64,000 nt of DNA from an uncultured Bacilli bacterium (GCA_934087065.1 CAKOIS010000001.1:62001-126000), one strand, 5' to 3'; numbered from the stretch's first letter, positions 8,148 through 17,551 are shown. Notes: a model not told the origin generated them from the letters alone. A program made the numbers and translations.

Positions 8148-8350
8148 GTTAAATGTTTTGATTAGGACACGACTAATAATAATTATTTACTAAGCGAATT
8201 GTGTATGGTGTAAGACAATTAAATAACTTATTAGTTACTACCTATGAACAGGACTCGAAAGATGTTCCCGGGGAAAACCTCGTTATTTAAATGAAGTTAA
8301 AAATGGATGGTACCGTGTCAAGCACTCCTTTAAAGGGGTGTTTTTTCATT
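8148..8350 (+). promoter_or_regulatory. T-box riboswitch controlling thrS
   Basis: The leader contains the T-box core TGGATGGTACCGTG at 8304-8317, which pairs with the uncharged tRNA 3' end to form the antiterminator. It is followed by a terminator with stem CACTCC/GGGGTG (8323-8328 with 8335-8340) and T6. Upstream, 8150-8290 folds into the long stem region, with a GACTCGAAAGATG-like segment near 8253. I could not place the specifier codon securely; threonine is inferred from the downstream gene. The 5' boundary is approximate. Uncharged tRNA-Thr should raise thrS expression. Confidence 0.9.
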
Positions 8351-8374
8351 TAACAAAAAGAAAGGAAGATAAAA

Positions 8375-10138
8375 ATGATAAACATTAAAGAAAACGAAAA
8401 ACTAAGTGTAATGAACCACTCATGCGCCCATTTACTAGCGCAAGCGGTGCAGCATTTATATCCAGATGCTAAATTCTGGGTAGGACCAGTTATCGAAGAA
8501 GGTTTTTACTATGACATTGATCTAGGTGACACAGTAATAAAAGAAGAAGATCTAGAAAAAATAGAAAAGGAAATGAAGAAAATTGCTAAAGACGGAAAAC
8601 GTATAGTAAGACATGAACTTACAAAAGAAGAAGCTTTAGAAAGATTTAAAAATGATCCATACAAGATTGACTTAATTAGTAGAATGGATGAAAATAGCGC
8701 TGTAATAAGTTGCTATACACAAGGAGACTTCACAGACCTTTGTAGGGGCCCACACGTTGAAACAGTAAAAGAACTAAAATACTTTAAACTTCTAAAAGTA
8801 AGTGGAGCATACTGGAAAGGTGACTCTAAAAACAAAATGCTTCAAAGAATTTACGGAGTATGCTTTGATAATGAAGAAGATTTAAACGTTTACCTTGCAG
8901 AACTAGCTGAAGCTAAAGAAAGAGACCACAGAAAAATAGGAAAAGATTTATCAATATTCATGACTAGTGACTTAGTTGGTAAAGGAATGCCTTTATGGCT
9001 TCCAAATGGCGCTATCATAAGAAAACAACTAGAAAACTACATCTATGAAAAAGAAAGAAAAATGGGATACTTACACGTATACACTCCATGTGTTGGTACA
9101 ACTGAACTATATAAAACAAGTGGACACTGGGATCACTATAAAGAAAATATGTTCCCAATGATGAAAGTAGACGATGAAGAATTTGTACTTCGTCCAATGA
9201 ATTGCCCACATCATATGTTAATCTATGGAAATGAACTCCACTCATATAGAGACTTACCAATTAGAATAGGCGAATTTGCAACAGACTTTAGATATGAAGC
9301 ATCAGGTGCAGTAAAAGGTCTAGAAAGAGTAAGATGCATGTGCCAAAACGATGCTCACTTATTTGTAACTCCTGAACAAATAAAAGAAGAATTCAAAAAA
9401 GTAGTATCACTTATACTTGATGTATACAAAGACTTTGGCTTTAAAAACTACAGTTTCAGACTTTCATTAAGAGACCCAGAAGACAAAGAAAAATATTTTG
9501 ATGACGATGAGATGTGGAACACAGCAGAAGACAAACTAAGGGAAGTTTTAAATGAATATGGTTGTCCATACAAAGAAGCAATTGGAGAAGCTGCATTTTA
9601 TGGTCCTAAACTAGACGTTGAAGTAAAACCAGCAGTTGGACCAGAAGTAACACTTTCTACTTGCCAATTAGACTTCTTACTTCCTAGAAGATTTGATTTA
9701 TCATACATAGACAAAGATGGCTCAAAGAAAACTCCAGTAGTTATTCACCGCGCTATATTTGGAACATTTGATAGATTCACTGCATTCCTAATGGAAGAAA
9801 CAAAAGGAGCTTTCCCACTATGGTTATGCCCAACTGAAGTTAATATAATTCCAGTAAACAATGACTATCACTTAGAATATGCAAAAGAAGTTTATAAAGA
9901 ATTAGACGATATGAATATAAGAGTTAACCTAGATGATAGAAACGAAAAACTATCATACAAAATGAGAGAAAGCCAAACAAAGAAAAATCCTATAACATTA
10001 ATATTAGGAGATAAAGAAGCAGAAAACAGTACTATTAGTTATAGAAAATTTGGTAGTGCTGAAACATATACTCTTCCAAAAAGTGATTTCTATAAGCTAG
10101 TAAAAGAAGCAATAGATGCAAGAAAACAAAACATATAA
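8375..10138 (+). CDS. thrS: Threonyl-tRNA synthetase lacking the TGS domain
   Basis: 587 residues against ~640 in the usual enzyme. The editing domain begins almost at once (H15 and H19 in HSCAH; CRGPHVE), so the N-terminal TGS domain of ~60 residues is absent. The class II catalytic core is complete: MNCPHH with the zinc Cys, motif 2 FRYEASG...RVRCMCQNDAH, and motif 3 in the HRAIFGTFDRF region, then the anticodon-binding domain. It charges tRNA-Thr with threonine. The start is set by AAAGGAAG upstream of ATG and by the T-box terminator, which leaves no room for a longer N-terminus. Confidence 0.97.
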   Translation: MINIKENEKLSVMNHSCAHLLAQAVQHLYPDAKFWVGPVIEEGFYYDIDLGDTVIKEEDLEKIEKEMKKIAKDGKRIVRHELTKEEALERFKNDPYKIDLISRMDENSAVISCYTQGDFTDLCRGPHVETVKELKYFKLLKVSGAYWKGDSKNKMLQRIYGVCFDNEEDLNVYLAELAEAKERDHRKIGKDLSIFMTSDLVGKGMPLWLPNGAIIRKQLENYIYEKERKMGYLHVYTPCVGTTELYKTSGHWDHYKENMFPMMKVDDEEFVLRPMNCPHHMLIYGNELHSYRDLPIRIGEFATDFRYEASGAVKGLERVRCMCQNDAHLFVTPEQIKEEFKKVVSLILDVYKDFGFKNYSFRLSLRDPEDKEKYFDDDEMWNTAEDKLREVLNEYGCPYKEAIGEAAFYGPKLDVEVKPAVGPEVTLSTCQLDFLLPRRFDLSYIDKDGSKKTPVVIHRAIFGTFDRFTAFLMEETKGAFPLWLCPTEVNIIPVNNDYHLEYAKEVYKELDDMNIRVNLDDRNEKLSYKMRESQTKKNPITLILGDKEAENSTISYRKFGSAETYTLPKSDFYKLVKEAIDARKQNI

Positions 10139-10161
10139 GGTGGAATAATTCCATCTTTTTT
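10139..10161 (+). terminator. Terminator of thrS
   Basis: Stem GGTGGAA/TTCCATC (10139-10145 with 10149-10155), loop TAA, then T run; it starts right after the stop. Confidence 0.65.
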
Positions 10162-10176
10162 AGAAAGTAGGAACTT

Positions 10177-10248
10177 ATGACAAGATTAGATAAAAAAAAT
10201 TTAAAAGGTCAGTTGGAAAGGAAAACGCAAAATTTGCATAATTCCTAA
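10177..10248 (+). CDS. Possible 23-codon small ORF upstream of the acyl-CoA synthetase
   Basis: ATG at 10177 follows AGGAACTT and the frame ends at TAA 10246-10248. The predicted peptide is basic and polar (starts MTRLDKKNLK) with no recognisable feature. It lies between the thrS terminator and the promoter of the next gene, and its 3' part overlaps that promoter's -35 box. It may be a chance ORF. Confidence 0.2.
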   Translation: MTRLDKKNLKGQLERKTQNLHNS

Positions 10249-10262
10249 AAGTGTGCTATAAT
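10234..10262 (+). promoter_or_regulatory. Promoter of the acyl-CoA synthetase gene
   Basis: TTGCAT at 10234-10239 and TATAAT at 10257-10262, spacer 17 nt. The -10 box lies at the centre of a perfect palindrome. Confidence 0.65.
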
Positions 10263-10275
10263 AAGCACACTTTTA
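10246..10275 (+). promoter_or_regulatory. Perfect 12-bp palindrome over the -10 box (operator or terminator stem)
   Basis: TAAAAGTGTGCT at 10246-10257 and AGCACACTTTTA at 10264-10275 around ATAATA. As DNA it would be a symmetric operator covering the -10 box and the transcription start. As RNA it would be a terminator-like stem. Both readings are possible. Confidence 0.55.
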
Positions 10276-10291
10276 TTAAAAGGGGGGAATT

Positions 10292-12103
10292 ATGGAAAAC
10301 TATTTAAAAGATTATAAAGAAAGTTTAAAAGATTTAACTGAAGAACAAGCAAACGAAAGGAACTTATATCTAAAAGGACTTCAAACAGGACTTTATTATG
10401 GTCCAACAACAGGACTATCAAGTATAGATAAACCATGGTTAAAATATTTTAAAAACGAAAACATATTAAAAACTATGCCCAGAATTACAATATATAATTA
10501 TCTATATGAATCCAACAAAAACAGCCAATTAAGTATTGCTTTAGAATACTTTGGAAGAAAAATAACTTACTTTGAACTATTTAGAAAAATAGAAAAAACA
10601 GCCAAAAACTTTAGTGCATTGGGAGTAAAAAAAGGAGACATTGTGACAATATGCATGCCATCAACTCCAGAAACAATTTACTCAATATATGCTCTTAACA
10701 AAATAGGTGCAATACCTAATTTAATCGATCCTCGTTACAGCGAAGATATGATAAAAGATTTAATTGTTGAAGCAAATTCAAAATATTTATTAACAATAGA
10801 CCTATGTAATGAAAAAATAAAAAAAATAGAAAGCGAAACAAACTTAGAAAAAATAATATCAGTATCTGCCACTAACTCTGTACCTATAATTAGACACATA
10901 AAGAAAAATAATGTTGTAGAAAATGAAATATGGATGAACTGGACAACATTTACAAAAAAAGAAAGTACCTATGAAGAAAACAAATACGTACAAGGTAAGT
11001 TTTCTGTATTAGTACACACTGGTGGAACAACAGGAAAACCAAAAGGAATAATGCTAACTGATGACAACATAAACTCAATAGTTTTCCAATATAAAAACGG
11101 TGATATAGCCTTATCAAAAAAACAAACTTTCTTAGATATTATCCCACCTTTCGCAGCATACGGAATATGTTCCTCTATACACATGCCATTATCTTTAGGA
11201 ATGAAAACAATACTTATACCTAAATTTAATCCAAATGAATTTGATAAACTAATTCTAAAACATAAACCAACACATGTCCTAGGAGTGCCAAGTTTTTGGG
11301 AAAACCTATCAAAAAATCCTGCTATGGCTAATGTAGACTTATCATTCTTACGAAGTCCAGGTTCAGGTGGAGATGGCATATTAGCCTCAAGTGAAGAAAA
11401 AGTAAATGAGTTCTTTAAAAGTCATAACTCAAGTTCAAAATTAATAAAAGGTTATGGAATGAGCGAAGTAAGCTCTAGTGCTTGTACATGTACTACTAAT
11501 GCAAATGAATTAACAAGTGTAGGAATACCACTAATCAAAACAACAATAGGAATATTTGAACCAAATACAACAAATGAACTAGGTTACAATACATCAGGTG
11601 AAATATGTATAACTGGTCCTTCGGTAATGAACGGATACTTTAATAACAAAATCTTAACTAATAAAACAATAAAAACACATTCTGATGGATTAAAGTGGGT
11701 TCACACAGGAGATTTAGGTTACATAACAGAAAATGGTATACTATACGTTACTGGAAGAATAAAAAGAATGATAGTAAGATATGATGGCTTTAAAATGTAT
11801 CCAACAGCAATAGAAGAAGTAATTTCAAGAACTCCTGGAATAGAATCAGTTGCAGTAGTAAAGTCATATAATGAATTAGGAAATATTGTAAAAGCATTTA
11901 TGGTAGCAAATAAAAATGTTAAAGACTTAGATTTATTAGAGAGTAAAGTATTAGAAAATTGTAAACTCTATCTTGCAGAAAGATCAATTCCAGAAAAGTT
12001 TGAATTCATAGATGAATTACCTTTAACAAATCTAGGCAAAATAAATTATGACGAATTAGAAAAAAGAGAATTTTCTAAGAAAAAAGTGTTAAAAAATAGT
12101 TAA
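10292..12103 (+). CDS. AMP-forming acyl-CoA synthetase / AMP-binding enzyme
   Basis: 603 residues. The adenylate-forming signature HTGGTTGKPKGIM is at about residues 242-254, with YGMSE, HTGDLGY and the C-terminal hinge GRIKRMIVRYDGFKMYP after it, and LTNLGKINYDEL near the end carrying the catalytic Lys. The family activates a carboxylic acid with ATP to an acyl-AMP and usually passes it to CoA; a fatty acid is the likely substrate. The N-terminal ~60 residues are an extra charged segment. Preceded by AAGGGGGG. Single-gene unit with its own promoter and terminator. Confidence 0.88.
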   Translation: MENYLKDYKESLKDLTEEQANERNLYLKGLQTGLYYGPTTGLSSIDKPWLKYFKNENILKTMPRITIYNYLYESNKNSQLSIALEYFGRKITYFELFRKIEKTAKNFSALGVKKGDIVTICMPSTPETIYSIYALNKIGAIPNLIDPRYSEDMIKDLIVEANSKYLLTIDLCNEKIKKIESETNLEKIISVSATNSVPIIRHIKKNNVVENEIWMNWTTFTKKESTYEENKYVQGKFSVLVHTGGTTGKPKGIMLTDDNINSIVFQYKNGDIALSKKQTFLDIIPPFAAYGICSSIHMPLSLGMKTILIPKFNPNEFDKLILKHKPTHVLGVPSFWENLSKNPAMANVDLSFLRSPGSGGDGILASSEEKVNEFFKSHNSSSKLIKGYGMSEVSSSACTCTTNANELTSVGIPLIKTTIGIFEPNTTNELGYNTSGEICITGPSVMNGYFNNKILTNKTIKTHSDGLKWVHTGDLGYITENGILYVTGRIKRMIVRYDGFKMYPTAIEEVISRTPGIESVAVVKSYNELGNIVKAFMVANKNVKDLDLLESKVLENCKLYLAERSIPEKFEFIDELPLTNLGKINYDELEKREFSKKKVLKNS

Positions 12104-12130
12104 AACATCATACTTAACTATTTTTTTTAT
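12095..12130 (+). terminator. Terminator of the acyl-CoA synthetase gene
   Basis: Ten-bp stem AAATAGTTAA/TTAACTATTT (12095-12104 with 12114-12123), then a long T run. Confidence 0.7.
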
Positions 12131-12170
12131 TTACTTTGTGATAAAATTTATATATAAAGGTAGTGATAAT

Positions 12171-14390
12171 ATGAGTTTTGGAGTATCATTTTCAAGTCTA
12201 AGTCTCTTTTATAGTATATTACTAACTATAACATATTTCAAAAAGAAAAGAGCTAAAAACTATGAAACAAAATTATATGGATGGTTAATAATAACAAATC
12301 TAATAGGACTCGTCCTAGCCATTGCGTGTTATTTCTTTGTATTAAATAAAGAAACATACGAAATAGCAAACTTTATAATCTCACGATTTTATTTGATATA
12401 TCTAACAACATGGATAATGATACTTACAATGTATGTAATCATGATATCAGTTAAACAAGAAAGCTTAGAAAAAACATGGGACAAATTACTAAAATATATG
12501 ATAATCATATGGTTTATAGCAAGTTTTATCACTTTTATCTTACCATTAAATTATGTAAACACAAATAATTTGGTATATTCATATGGAACATCTGCAAACT
12601 TTACTTTCTTAATAGGCTTCCTATTTGAAATAGTATGCTTTATATTCATGTTAAAAAATATAAAGAGCATAAAAAATAAAAAATATTTGCCAATAATCTT
12701 ATACATGATAGGCGGCACAATTGTAATGGCTATTCAAAAACTAAATCCGGGATTACTACTAATGACATCTGCTGAAACTTTTGTAACATTCTTAATGTAT
12801 TTCACAATAGAAAACCCAGACATGAAACTAATAAACGAACTAGAACTAGCCAAAAACTCAGCCGAAAAGGCTAACCATGCTAAAACAGAATTCTTAAGTA
12901 GTATGTCTCACGAAATAAGAACACCTCTAAATGCAATTGTAGGTTTATCAGAAATAATAAATAAAACTGACGATGTAAAAGAAATACACGAAGACTCAAA
13001 AGATGTAGTAAATGCAAGCTACACACTTCTAGAAATAGTAAACAGCATTCTAGACATAAGTAAAATTGAAGCAGGAAAAATGGAAATAGTAAAAGTTAAC
13101 TATAATCCAAAAGACGAAATACAAAAACTTACAAAACTACTAGAAACTAGAATAGGCTCAAAAGACTTAAAACTATATGTTGAAATAGATGAAAAATTGC
13201 CAAACGTTTTATATGGAGACTTAAATAAGTTAAAACAAATAATATCAAATTTACTATCAAATGCAATCAAGTACACTGAAAGTGGTCGTGTAGATCTAAA
13301 AGTTGTGGTAGAAAACACAGACAAAATATGTAACTTAGAAATAATGGTAAAAGATACAGGCCGCGGTATAAAAGAAGACCAACTAGATCACCTATTTAGC
13401 AAGTTTGATAGACTTGAAGAAGACAAAAATACATCAATTGAAGGAACAGGATTAGGTCTTGCAATAACAAAAAGTCTTGTAGAAATGCTTGGTGGTACTA
13501 TAAATGTAGAAAGCACATATGGCATAGGAAGTGTGTTTACTGTAACAATTCCTGAAGAAATATCAGACGTTGTCTTAGAAACTACAGAAACCGAAAGTAT
13601 TACTAAATATAACGGAGTAACTTCTCTTATTGTAGATGACTCAAAACTAAACCTTAAAGTAGCAGAAAAAATACTAGCTGAATATGGTTTAACTAGTGAA
13701 AGTGTACTAAGTGGAGATGAGTGTATAGACAAAATAAAATCAGGAAACAAATACGATATAATATTTATGGACATAATGATGCCTAACAAGGGTGGAGTAG
13801 AAACTCTTAAAGAACTTAAGTCACTTCCTAACTTTAATACACCAGTAGTCGCATTAACCGCAGACGCAATGGAAGGGCAAAAAGAGGCGTATTTATCTGC
13901 TGGATTCATTGCATACTTATCAAAACCAATTGATCGTCAAGAACTAGAGTCTTTCTTAAAAAAAGAACTAAAAGACAAAGTAACACTAGAAAATACAAAA
14001 AGTTCTGTCAAAGAAGAAATCAAGCCTGCCAAAAAAGAAAATAATAAAGAAGAATTACTTACTAATGTTGGACTAGACCTAAAAAAAGCATATGAGTTCT
14101 TTATGGACATAGACACTCTTATCCCACAACTAAAAGAATACCTTGCTGAAAGTGTAGAAAACAAGCGTGTTATAAAAGAGTCTTATAATAAGAAAGATGA
14201 CATCAACTACGAAATAGTAGTGCACAAATTAAAAAGTGAAAGTAGAATGTTGGGACTTACTGACTTAGGAGAAATGTTCTATAATCATGAACTAGCTGCT
14301 AAAAGAAAAGATTGGGACTATATAAATAAGGAATACACTTCATTAATAAACGAATATGATAAAGTATTAAATGTACTAGAAAAACTATAA
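12171..14390 (+). CDS. Membrane hybrid histidine kinase with REC and HPt domains
   Basis: 739 residues from ATG 12171, chosen over an upstream in-frame ATG at 12138 because AAAGGTAGTGATAAT precedes it, as in other genes here. Residues 1-~215 hold about seven hydrophobic segments. A HisKA domain follows with H247 in SMSHEIRTPLN, then a HATPase domain (NAIKYTESG, DTGRGI, GTGLGLAI), a receiver with D534 in MDIMMPNKGG, and a C-terminal HPt domain with H685 in VHKLKSESRMLG. All four phosphorelay steps except the final regulator are in one chain. No DNA-binding partner is adjacent; Spo0A at 4908 is a candidate output. Confidence 0.93.
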   Translation: MSFGVSFSSLSLFYSILLTITYFKKKRAKNYETKLYGWLIITNLIGLVLAIACYFFVLNKETYEIANFIISRFYLIYLTTWIMILTMYVIMISVKQESLEKTWDKLLKYMIIIWFIASFITFILPLNYVNTNNLVYSYGTSANFTFLIGFLFEIVCFIFMLKNIKSIKNKKYLPIILYMIGGTIVMAIQKLNPGLLLMTSAETFVTFLMYFTIENPDMKLINELELAKNSAEKANHAKTEFLSSMSHEIRTPLNAIVGLSEIINKTDDVKEIHEDSKDVVNASYTLLEIVNSILDISKIEAGKMEIVKVNYNPKDEIQKLTKLLETRIGSKDLKLYVEIDEKLPNVLYGDLNKLKQIISNLLSNAIKYTESGRVDLKVVVENTDKICNLEIMVKDTGRGIKEDQLDHLFSKFDRLEEDKNTSIEGTGLGLAITKSLVEMLGGTINVESTYGIGSVFTVTIPEEISDVVLETTETESITKYNGVTSLIVDDSKLNLKVAEKILAEYGLTSESVLSGDECIDKIKSGNKYDIIFMDIMMPNKGGVETLKELKSLPNFNTPVVALTADAMEGQKEAYLSAGFIAYLSKPIDRQELESFLKKELKDKVTLENTKSSVKEEIKPAKKENNKEELLTNVGLDLKKAYEFFMDIDTLIPQLKEYLAESVENKRVIKESYNKKDDINYEIVVHKLKSESRMLGLTDLGEMFYNHELAAKRKDWDYINKEYTSLINEYDKVLNVLEKL

Positions 14391-14435
14391 AAAACATACA
14401 CTAAAAAATGTAAACAAATTAATATTAGGAACTGT

Positions 14436-14470
14436 AAACAGAAGAGACTAAAATCTTTTCTGTTTATTTA
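14436..14470 (+). terminator. Terminator downstream of the hybrid kinase
   Basis: Twelve-bp stem AAACAGAAGAGA/TCTTTTCTGTTT (14436-14447 with 14454-14465; one G-T pair), CTAAAA loop, then T-rich. Confidence 0.65.
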
Positions 14471-14525
14471 ATTTATCTAGAAAAATCCTCTGTAAACTTT
14501 ACAAAAAAAATAAATAAAAAAACAC

Positions 14526-14554
14526 TTGATTTTTACACAATTTTGTCATATAAT
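14526..14554 (+). promoter_or_regulatory. Promoter of the S10-spc-alpha superoperon
   Basis: TTGATT at 14526-14531 and TATAAT at 14549-14554 with a 17-nt spacer. It is the only strong promoter seen ahead of the whole ribosomal cluster. Confidence 0.8.
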
Positions 14555-14560
14555 GATATA

Positions 14561-14681
14561 CGTATGACTGCGGAGAAGCGCAAGGTTGCTGATACACCCG
14601 GTTAAGTTGTAAATATTTAATTTAGTATCAGGTAATTTGTGTGGAGCGAGTCTATTTGAAATAGGCGAAGGAGGGTAATTT
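14561..14681 (+). promoter_or_regulatory. Structured 5' leader of the S10 operon
   Basis: About 120 nt between the promoter and rpsJ. GACT at 14566-14569 can pair with AGTC at 14649-14652, enclosing a second pairing TGATAC/GTATCA (14590-14595 with 14625-14630) and a GCGGAGAAGCGC hairpin near 14570. This far denser pairing and higher GC than nearby intergenic DNA suggests an autoregulatory leader of the kind found before S10 operons. The binding protein is not shown by the sequence. Confidence 0.6.
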
Positions 14682-14990
14682 ATGGCAAAAGAGAAAGTTC
14701 GTATCAGATTAAAAGCGTATGATCACAGAGTGCTTGATCAAGCAGCTAGCAAAATTGTTGATACAGTAAAACGTACAGGTGGTGTTGTTTCTGGACCAGT
14801 TCCACTACCAACAGACATCGAAAAAATCACAATTTTAAGAGCTGTTCACAAATACAAAGATTCACGTGAACAATTTGAAATGAGAACACACAAAAGATTA
14901 ATTGATATCGATAGTCCAAGTAAAGAAACAGTAGATGCATTATCTCACTTAGATTTACCAAGTGGAGTAGATATTGAAATCAAATTATAA
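14682..14990 (+). CDS. rpsJ: Ribosomal protein S10
   Basis: 102 residues, canonical length. It carries the S10 motifs [19 protein letters not shown] and THKRLIDI. S10 is part of the 30S head and also acts in transcription antitermination with NusB. First gene of the superoperon, with AGGAGGG ahead of the ATG. Confidence 0.98.
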   Translation: MAKEKVRIRLKAYDHRVLDQAASKIVDTVKRTGGVVSGPVPLPTDIEKITILRAVHKYKDSREQFEMRTHKRLIDIDSPSKETVDALSHLDLPSGVDIEIKL

Positions 14991-15012
14991 GATTTAGTAG
15001 GGAGGAAAAACA

Positions 15013-15801
15013 ATGAAAGGAATCTTAGGACGTAAAGTTGGAATGACACAAGTATTCACAACTAACGGATTACTTATACCTGTAACTGTAGTAGAAGTTG
15101 AACCAAACGTTATAACTCAAATCAAAACAGTAGAAAAAGATGGGTATAATAGTATTCAATTAGGTGCTTTTACAAAAAGAGAAAAAGTATCTAATAAACC
15201 AGAAATGGGACATGTTAAGAAAGCAAATACTACACCTAAGCGCTTCTTAAAAGAAATTAAAGGATTAGATGTAGCTAACTATGAAGTTGGCCAAATAATC
15301 GGTGTAGACACATTCGAAGTAGGAGAACTAGTAGACGTAACAGGAACTTCTAAAGGTAAAGGTTTCCAAGGAACAATCAAGAGACATAACTTTAGTAGAG
15401 GACCTATGGGACATGGTTCACACTATCATAGAGCTGTTGGTTCTCGTGGACCAATGAGACCAATGAGAGTCTTAAAAGGTAAGAAATTACCAGGGCATAT
15501 GGGTAATGAAACAGTAACAATTCAAAACCTAGAAATCATAGCAGTTGACGTAGAAAATAATTGCTTACTAATAAGTGGTAATATACCAGGACCTAAAAAA
15601 GGTTATGTAATAGTAAGAACTGCTATTAAAAACGGTGGAAAAGTTGAAGCTAAAGAATTAGTTTCATATGTAGTAGAAGAAGTTATAGAAAATAACGAAG
15701 TAGTAACTGAAGAACTAACTGAAACAGTTGAAGCTCCAGTTGCTGAAGAAGTAACAGAAGAAACTGCTACAGAAACTCCAGAAAAGGAGGATGCTGAATA
15801 A
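15013..15801 (+). CDS. rplC: Ribosomal protein L3 with acidic C-terminal extension
   Basis: 262 residues. The first ~210 are normal L3 (KVGMTQVF at the start, [10 protein letters not shown] and GKKLPGHMG in the middle), which binds 23S rRNA near the peptidyl-transferase centre. The remaining ~50 residues are an added tail rich in Glu, Val and Thr (for example [14 protein letters not shown]), not part of the canonical protein. The stop overlaps the rplD ATG by one base. Confidence 0.97.
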   Translation: MKGILGRKVGMTQVFTTNGLLIPVTVVEVEPNVITQIKTVEKDGYNSIQLGAFTKREKVSNKPEMGHVKKANTTPKRFLKEIKGLDVANYEVGQIIGVDTFEVGELVDVTGTSKGKGFQGTIKRHNFSRGPMGHGSHYHRAVGSRGPMRPMRVLKGKKLPGHMGNETVTIQNLEIIAVDVENNCLLISGNIPGPKKGYVIVRTAIKNGGKVEAKELVSYVVEEVIENNEVVTEELTETVEAPVAEEVTEETATETPEKEDAE

Positions 15802-16424
15802 TGGCTAAATTAGATGTATTAAAACTAAACGGAGAAAAAGCTAGCACTGTTGAATTAAACGATGCTATCTGGAATATCGAAGTAAACGAAATAGTATTAA
15901 GTGAAGCAGTAAGATTACAAATGGCTTCATTAAGACAAGGTACACATGATACTAAAGGAAGAAGTGAAGTATCAGGTGGCGGAAGAAAGCCTTGGAGACA
16001 AAAAGGAACTGGACGTGCTCGTCAAGGTTCAATTAGAGCCCCTCACTGGGTAGGTGGAGGAATTGTATTTGGACCAACACCAAGAAGTCATAGTTTCAAA
16101 ATGAATAAAAAAGAAAGAAGACTTGCAATTAAAAGTGCTCTTTCAGACAAATTACAAAATAAAGAAATATGCGTAGTTGATAGTTTAGAATTAACTTCAC
16201 CTAAAACAAAAGAATTTAATAACACATTAAATACTTTAAATTTAAATGGTAAAACATTAATAGTAACTGATGGAGAAAATGGTAATGTTGTATTAGCTTC
16301 AAGAAACATGGCTAACTTACATGTTATTGAACCATCAAGTATTAACGTTTTAGACCTAGTAGGTGCAGATAACTTACTTATCGACGTAGCAAGCGTTAAT
16401 AAAATAGAGGAGGTGCTTAAATAA
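15801..16424 (+). CDS. rplD: Ribosomal protein L4
   Basis: 207 residues. The extended loop that lines the exit tunnel is present (GGGRKPWRQKGTGRARQGS), with FGPTPRSHSFK after it. L4 may also regulate the S10 operon in other bacteria. One-base overlaps at both ends, with rplC and rplW. Confidence 0.98.
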   Translation: MAKLDVLKLNGEKASTVELNDAIWNIEVNEIVLSEAVRLQMASLRQGTHDTKGRSEVSGGGRKPWRQKGTGRARQGSIRAPHWVGGGIVFGPTPRSHSFKMNKKERRLAIKSALSDKLQNKEICVVDSLELTSPKTKEFNNTLNTLNLNGKTLIVTDGENGNVVLASRNMANLHVIEPSSINVLDLVGADNLLIDVASVNKIEEVLK

Positions 16425-16693
16425 TGAATATAGAAATAATAAAAGCACCAGTAATAACTGAAAAAACAAATAACTTAGCTAGTGCTAACGTATACGTTTT
16501 CAAAGTTGACAAATCTGCCAACAAAACTCAAATTAAACAAGTTATTGAAAGCAAATGGAACGTTAAAGTTTTAAGCGTTAACACTACTAATACACAAGCT
16601 AGAAAAAGAAGAGTTGGAAAGTACACTGGGTACACAACTCCTTACAAAAAAGCTTATGTAAAACTTAAGGAAGGCTCTACAATAGAGTTTTAG
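16424..16693 (+). CDS. rplW: Ribosomal protein L23
   Basis: 89 residues. It has the N-terminal PVITEKT motif and VNTTNTQARKRR. L23 sits at the tunnel exit and docks SRP and trigger factor. Start overlaps the rplD stop. Confidence 0.97.
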   Translation: MNIEIIKAPVITEKTNNLASANVYVFKVDKSANKTQIKQVIESKWNVKVLSVNTTNTQARKRRVGKYTGYTTPYKKAYVKLKEGSTIEF

Positions 16694-16705
16694 TAGGTGA
16701 TTATA

Positions 16706-17536
16706 ATGGCAATAAAGAAATTTAAACCAATAACTAACGGAACTAGAAACATGAGTACTTTAGTAAATGAAGAAATCACAACAAGTACTCCTGAAAAAAG
16801 TTTGTTAAGAAAAACTAAAAGCAATGCTGGAAGAAACAATCAAGGAAAAATCACTGTAAGACATAGAGGTGGCGGAGTTAAAAGAAAATATCGTGTAATA
16901 GATTTCAAAAGAAATAAAGACGGTGTTATCGGGACTGTTACAAGTATCGAATACGATCCAAACAGAAGTGCAAACATTGCATTAATAACTTATGCTGATG
17001 GAGAAAAAAGATACATTATCGCACCTTTAAACTTAAAAGTTGGTGATAAAATTGAAAGTGGAGAAAATGTTGATATCAAAGTTGGTAATGCTCTTCCACT
17101 TATGAACATTCCAGTTGGTACAGTAGTACACAATGTTGAATTAAATCCTGGTAAAGGTGGACAACTTGCACGTGGTGCTGGTTCAAGTGCACAAATATTA
17201 GGTAGAGAAGGAAAATATGTTTTATTAAGACTTAAGTCTGGTGAAACAAGAAAAGTTATGGGAGTGTGTCGTGCAACTATAGGAACTGTTGGTAACTTAG
17301 ATTACGAATTAGTTCATTTAGGAAAAGCAGGAAGAAAAAGACACATGGGATGGAGACCAACAGTACGTGGATCAGTTATGAACCCTAACGATCACCCTCA
17401 TGGTGGTGGTGAAGGTAAAGCACCAGTTGGTAGAAAAGGACCTATGACTCCATGGGGTAAACCAGCTCTTGGACTTAAAACTCGTAAAACAAAGAAAGCT
17501 AGCGAGAAGTTAATAGTATCTCGCAGAAATAAATAG
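16706..17536 (+). CDS. rplB: Ribosomal protein L2
   Basis: 276 residues from ATG 16706, which is five bases after AGGTGA; an in-frame GTG at 16697 lies inside that site and is rejected. It has the diagnostic C-terminal stretch [19 protein letters not shown] with the conserved His implicated in peptidyl transfer. Binds 23S rRNA domain IV and joins the subunits. Confidence 0.98.
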   Translation: MAIKKFKPITNGTRNMSTLVNEEITTSTPEKSLLRKTKSNAGRNNQGKITVRHRGGGVKRKYRVIDFKRNKDGVIGTVTSIEYDPNRSANIALITYADGEKRYIIAPLNLKVGDKIESGENVDIKVGNALPLMNIPVGTVVHNVELNPGKGGQLARGAGSSAQILGREGKYVLLRLKSGETRKVMGVCRATIGTVGNLDYELVHLGKAGRKRHMGWRPTVRGSVMNPNDHPHGGGEGKAPVGRKGPMTPWGKPALGLKTRKTKKASEKLIVSRRNK

Positions 17537-17551
17537 AAAGGATTTGTGCGT

